Of a DNA stretch of 64,000 bases, positions 59,663-64,000 are shown in pieces. The stretch is taken from contig CAUYUJ010012780.1 of NCBI GenBank assembly GCA_963575745.1, forward strand, positions 976,237-1,040,236, given 5' to 3'. Positions within the stretch are counted from its first letter, which is position 1. Each line of letters starts with the position of its first letter. The stretch is from Prorocentrum cordatum (lineage: Eukaryota > Sar > Dinophyceae > Prorocentrales > Prorocentraceae). The notes below the pieces were generated by a model. The model ran no database searches and was not told where the DNA came from. It saw only the letters and a program-made list of their open reading frames with translations. A program made the position numbers and the translations under genes.

Positions 59663-61288
59663 ATGCCCCCAAAATGTGCAGTGGCCGAATTGCCTCCTCC
59701 GCGCACTGCTCTCGTGAGACGGATGGTCGAGATGAGCGTCGACATTAGTCTGGCAGGGTTGCAAGAGTACATCGATAAGCATGGCGTGGACAGGTTCATC
59801 AAATCCGCGTTTGAAGCTCACGGCCGCCAGCTGCGAAATTGGTGGCCGGACACGCTTCGCAAGAGATATAATGACTTGCCGCATCCAGGAACGAACGACG
59901 TCGGCAGGAGGCAGTGTCTGGGGGCGTTCCTGATGGACCCTACGTCGGGCGGGTTCCCCCGAGACGCCTCCGCTGATCAGCCGGGGGAGACGGGCGAAGA
60001 TGACGACAGGCCGCCAGCGAAGGTTCCCAGACTGCACGAGGCCGGCAGCTCGGGCGCTGACCCGGAGTCTCCTTGCACAGCGCACTGCGCGCATATACAA
60101 GCAACACCCATGAAACCCACGCCCATGAAGTCCACGCCCGCGCAGGGTTTCACTCCGCAGCGGCCTCCAGTACTTCTGCTTGCTACCTCTGTTCGTTCCA
60201 CCGGCACCCCTCGCATTCCGCTGTCCCCTGAGCCGGTTCAGACGGACCGCCGGTGGGCAGAAGTACCTTGGTCGCAAAGCCTGCGAGAATCAGTTCAGCT
60301 CGAGAACCTGTCGACGAAAGCGGATGCGAAAGCAATCAAATGGTACCAGGAATTCGCGGCCAAGCGAGACTCTGATCCGGAGTGCGTGCCGTCGAGGAGG
60401 GGCAGCGATGCCGATTTGTGGCAGGCGCTTTGCAGGTACCGCCGGGGCATGATCGACTCTCGCGCCACGGGCGTGCCCTTGGTTTTGCTGCAGTCGGAGG
60501 ACGAGGGCGCCGCCTGCAGTACACCACAGGAAACTGAGAATGCTTGCAAGAGGCTGCTGAACGTCCCGAACCCTGGCGACGCGGGACACATGCACAGAGT
60601 TCTTCCCGCGCACGTGGGCATGGAGGTGAGATTTACCGTCAAGGTGCCCAAGCGCAAGAGCTTGATCCGGGAACAGAAAGCCACCATCGTGAGCTTCGTG
60701 TTCGAAAGCAGCGACCAGGACAGGTACGACGCCTGCGCCCCGGGAGAGATCCTCCGCCCGCGCTGTCTGCCTGCCGGAATCTGGATGCAGGTGCACAATT
60801 TCGAGAAACAGAGCCCGGACGTGGTGAAAGTTCTCGTCAACTCCTTCGGAATCCAGCAAGAGAAAGCGAACGGCCTGTTCTGCTTCCCGCTCATGGAGGC
60901 GCACTTCAAGTGGCAGGGCGCCAACATAGTGCACAAGGTCAAAAGGTTTGGGCACGCGCTCTCGCACGGGCGCTTCCTGACGTCCACCGCGTCACAGGGC
61001 CAGACGATCCGCACCGGAGTGACCATCGACTGCGCGCAGGACACGAGCATTGGCAGACTGGAGGAAAGAGCAGAGAACTGGTGGCTGCACTTGCGCGCGA
61101 TGCTCAGCAGAGCCACTTGCATGGGCGATATGTTCTTACTTCGGCCGCCGCCAAGGGAGGTCCTGCAGGAAGGCCCGCCTCCGTCCGTGCTCAAAGCCCT
61201 CCAGAAGTTCGATGGGCGCATGGCCACGGAGACGCGGGAGATCGAGGCCCTCGCCCTGGGACGCCAATGGATCCTGCCAGCGGCGTGA
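59663..61288 (+). CDS. PIF1-like helicase C-terminal half fused to an unrecognised N-terminus
   Basis: A 541-residue frame from ATG at 59663. Residues about 380-500 match the end of PIF1-family helicases, including those of Helitron-type elements: VKRFGHALSHGRFLTSTASQ, GQT (motif V), GVTIDCA, WWLHLRAMLSRAT (motif VI), MFLLRPPPREVLQEGPPPSV. Earlier, GMEVRFTVKVPKRKSLIREQ and LPAGIWMQV resemble the region of these helicases between the motor domains. The N-terminal third (LQEYIDKHGVDRFIKSAFEA; TPMKPTPMKSTP) is unrelated to the motor. Walker A and B are absent, so no ATPase activity is expected. CCCGCAG two bases before the ATG looks like a splice acceptor: the true gene may have upstream exons, but the satellite begins only 160 bases away. 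Composition is normal and the reverse strand is less open. Confidence 0.6.
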   Translation: MPPKCAVAELPPPRTALVRRMVEMSVDISLAGLQEYIDKHGVDRFIKSAFEAHGRQLRNWWPDTLRKRYNDLPHPGTNDVGRRQCLGAFLMDPTSGGFPRDASADQPGETGEDDDRPPAKVPRLHEAGSSGADPESPCTAHCAHIQATPMKPTPMKSTPAQGFTPQRPPVLLLATSVRSTGTPRIPLSPEPVQTDRRWAEVPWSQSLRESVQLENLSTKADAKAIKWYQEFAAKRDSDPECVPSRRGSDADLWQALCRYRRGMIDSRATGVPLVLLQSEDEGAACSTPQETENACKRLLNVPNPGDAGHMHRVLPAHVGMEVRFTVKVPKRKSLIREQKATIVSFVFESSDQDRYDACAPGEILRPRCLPAGIWMQVHNFEKQSPDVVKVLVNSFGIQQEKANGLFCFPLMEAHFKWQGANIVHKVKRFGHALSHGRFLTSTASQGQTIRTGVTIDCAQDTSIGRLEERAENWWLHLRAMLSRATCMGDMFLLRPPPREVLQEGPPPSVLKALQKFDGRMATETREIEALALGRQWILPAA

Positions 61289-61955
61289 GGTCGTCGGAGC
61301 GCACGGCCGCCAGAGTCCTTCCGACGCAGGCAGCGCTGTCCAGCCGCGTCGAATTCGCGCGGCCCGTGCCGCTTCTGGGCGATTTCGGAGCGTCCGCCCA
61401 GCTTCGGTTGTCGCGGCAACCGCAGCCCAGAGATTTTCCATCCGAGATCACTCGCATGTCGCACGCAGGCGGATCACGTTTGCCATGCAAGTCTTTTGCG
61501 CGCGCACCTCAGAGACTCTCCGTCGAATTGACGCGGCGGCAGACGCGTGGAAACTGCATGAGACTAGAAAGAGTAGACCGACCGAGGAAAGAAAGGGAGG
61601 CAGGGGTGCAGGAGAACGCAGCATGAGGCGATGGGGGTGTGATCTGCACCAACTTCCAAGTGGCCCCCCTGACTACTCGAGCTGTGTCAAATCGTTTTGC
61701 ATCACCTCGTTGGTTGTTGCGATCCCAGGAAACGGCCCTCGGTGACCACCTCGAACTTTTCCCCGACGAAGGATAGAATGCGGGGGAGAGGGAGGAGGCC
61801 CACTCAGTAGTGTGTTGGATGACATTACAGGGAAACATTCGCGACGAGAGTTTAGAACGCAGGTTTCCGCATAGATGATCATGCCAAGCAGACGCATGAT
61901 ATTTAAATTAAGTATGTGGGGTTTCTCGGTGGCGTAATTTGACTGTTCGCCCTGT
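61289..61955. other. Region downstream of the helicase-like ORF, no gene supported
   Basis: Unique sequence without repeats; short frames continue in other phases but show no motif. It could be the 3' non-coding part of the gene to its left. Confidence 0.4.
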
Positions 61956-63225
61956 CGCTTCCGTGAGGCCAAGGCCCAGGAGGGCCCCAAGACAGTTCCA
62001 AGAGCCCCTTAAAAGCTTAAGAGGGCCCCAGGAGGCGAGTATCGGAGGTCTCGATGTGCTCGGCAAACTACCCCCCTGTGTGACCAACGCACACTTTGAA
62101 CACCACGTTGGCTTTGAAGGATGTTTGCTTTTCGGATGTATATTTGGGAGGCCTTTGGCCCAAATGGGTTCCAAGATGGCCCCTGATCCTTCAATATTGC
62201 ATCGAAGATGTCGCAATATGGCCTCCAAAAGAACCTGCCGCTCTAAGCCGGGTACCAAATCCTTCCCAAACCTTGATCAAATCAGTGATGTTGGCCCTCT
62301 CGCAGGCTCGCCCCCGATCGCCTATACCTCAAGATGGCTCCAAGACGGGCCAAGAGATGCCCAAGAGGGGCCCGATGGGCTTCCGAGACAGCCCCAGGAG
62401 CGCCCAAGAAAGCCCCAAGAGGCGATCTTAGGAACTATAGACGGGTGGCGCCAGCTGACCCCCCCATCTTTGATAAACACACACATCGATAACACGCACA
62501 CAGGTCTCGATTGTGTTTAGCTTTTCGGTGGCCTCTGTCGTTGGCGCAGTAGGGCTCCAAGGTGACCCCAGATGCTTCAATGTAGCTGCAACTGTGACGC
62601 AAACCGGCCACAAACTATCAAAGGAGGTCTCCGATGTGCCTCCAAGAATCACCACGATGGCCCCCGAATGGGCCCAGCTGGCAACGGAGACTTTCAATGG
62701 GGCCCACGAGAAACCCAAACCCGTTTCCGCAAGCCTACAGAACATGAGTGACGCGTGCCTTCTCATCTGTTCGCCCCCGGTGTGGCTCTGAAGCCCCAAG
62801 GTGGTTCCACGACGGCCTAAGAGGGCCCAGCGAGAGGCCCAATATGGCTCCAAGACAGCCCCAAGAACGCCCGAGAGCGCCCCACGAGGCGACTTTGGAG
62901 CTCAAGAGGGGCAGCGCTGATTGAGACCCCCCACTTCGGAGATCGATGTCCTCCAAAATGGCGCCAGAAAGGCGTGCAAGGCCCCTCAAAAAGCCACAAT
63001 ATTGCTTCAAGAAGCGCCCAAGAGACCCCAAGAGGCCCCCAAGAAACCATTGAGAGGCCCCTTAAGCGGCCCCGAGCAGGCCCCAAGAGCCCCCCCCGAG
63101 AGGCACGTAAATATGGCTAAAGAGGCTCCCAGGGGTCGCCGAGAGAGGCCCCCAAGACGCCCCGAGGGGCACCCGCGGAACGCCCAGGAGATGCCCCTAG
63201 AGACTCCGAAACGCATCCAAGAGGC
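61955..63225. repeat. CAAGA/GGCC mini-repeat blocks
   Basis: Family A words at about 61965-62035, 62170-62420, 62560-62720 (sparse) and 62800-63215. The blocks look older and more diverged than those at 53-55 kb. Confidence 0.7.
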
Positions 63226-63708
63226 GCGTGTCCCTCATGTTCGCCCCCCTCCCCCTCCTCGTCCTCATTTCCCCTCCTCATCCGCCAATGCCTCCTCATT
63301 ATCCCTCCTCCTTCTTCCCTCATCCATCCCCCCTTTCCATCGAGCGTCGACGGCTCCCCCCTTCGTTGTTCCCACGCTTCTTTGATTATCTCAACTCGCC
63401 TGGGCATCGTTTCTGGATGGGCTGGTTGGTGATACGCGAAGCGTCGAACACTTGCCCTGGCAACGGCAGGACCCCAGTCAGCGCACTTTTCTCGGTGGAT
63501 ACGCATTCAGCGCGCACCGCACACATGCCGAGGTATGTACGTATGTGTACACTGTGCACACGTCGTGTTGGTGTCACTCGTCCGTGCTATTATACACGGG
63601 GACCATGCGTTCGGTGCGATATACGTGATGCAGCCAACGCGTTGCATTACCGCGCAATAAACACGGTGCTGTCCAGATGTCGATGTTGCAGGATACACAG
63701 ATCTATCC

Positions 63709-63743
<35 letters not shown>

Positions 63744-64000
63744 TGGTATGCGTCTGCACATGTGCACACACTATAGGTGTGCGCGTGTCTACGAGTCTAC
63801 GCACCTGTGGTACAAACTGCGTCAATCAATCGACGCGGTGCAATTGAACGCAGCTTCGGTATGCAACTTATGTTATGCATTGAATAGGATGCGGGCTATG
63901 GTCTGCGATCTGGGTGGTACTGTAACGTTTCGGCATATAGTGTGCCATTGGCTAGACGTGATGTGCATGTGCGATATGTGCGCGGTCCAAACTGTAACCT
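63225..64000. repeat. TCC-rich patch, unique sequence and (TA)n microsatellite
   Basis: TCC-rich at 63240-63330; (AT)n at about 63706-63743; elsewhere unique with ACATGTGCACAC-type words. No gene supported up to the window edge. Confidence 0.6.

Noticed and set aside
60544-61626. Plus-strand ORF of 360 residues overlapping the helicase-like gene
   Set aside because: Reads as Arg/Gly/Ala-rich shadow in another frame; helicase motifs occur only in the 59663 frame.
1-64000. Dinoflagellate spliced-leader relicts (TTTTGGCTCAAG)
   Set aside because: Only weak partial matches such as TGGCTCAAG (about 29361) and GGCTCAAG-type words; none has the extended leader.

Overview
The window looks like nuclear DNA of a dinoflagellate, probably of the Symbiodiniaceae/Suessiales type (inference). 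It carries a copia-order retroelement with an HVDD reverse-transcriptase box. At least two multi-exon genes use mixed GT/GC/GA donors, usually with a G right after the acceptor AG. Introns and spacers are packed with GGA/TCC arrays, satellites and GC-rich mini-repeats. No prokaryotic signals, ribosome binding sites, rRNA, tRNA or CRISPR arrays were seen.

1-15.1 kb, minus strand: one very large retrotransposon that runs off the left edge. It reads gag (two predicted membrane segments, Gag core, CCHC knuckle), then a reading frame with an RNA 2'-phosphotransferase (Tpt1/KptA)-like domain and a C-terminal RING-H2 finger, then pol (aspartic protease, an unrecognised Cys/His domain, integrase, reverse transcriptase, start of RNase H). 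Each change of reading frame is -1. The pol frame is open for all 2,582 codons to the window edge. About forty 14-nt hairpin words are embedded in this coding sequence.

15.1-22 kb: repeats with no gene I can support. These are a CAAGA/GGCC mini-repeat, a degenerate 42-bp satellite, a 23-bp satellite, an 89-90-bp satellite and long GGA arrays.

22.1-30.7 kb, minus strand: an Ala/Gln/Lys-rich coiled-coil ORF, and upstream of it a gene with ten exons whose phases all agree (1,002 codons assembled, 3' end unresolved). Its first exon has a small Cys/His motif. Its introns are almost pure GGA or TCC arrays, in either orientation.

30.7-37.3 kb: low-complexity DNA, including a 1.2-kb degenerate GGCCTA heptamer array and an 11-bp tandem repeat. 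37.3-38.2 kb: an acidic Pro/Gln-rich ORF on the minus strand. 39.3-46.3 kb, minus strand: a second multi-exon gene or element, with a 1,023-codon exon of possible hAT-transposase-like character, further exons, a Cys-rich GRF-like segment in another frame, and a Pro-rich ORF.

46.3-59.5 kb: mostly repeats. They include a ~400-bp composite tandem array with hairpin modules, a second 42-bp satellite array and a 90-bp satellite. One small ORF here begins with an N-myristoylation-type MGNAAS. 59.66-61.29 kb, plus strand: a 541-aa protein with the C-terminal half of a PIF1-like helicase but no Walker motifs. The window ends in more CAAGA/GGCC repeat and an AT microsatellite.
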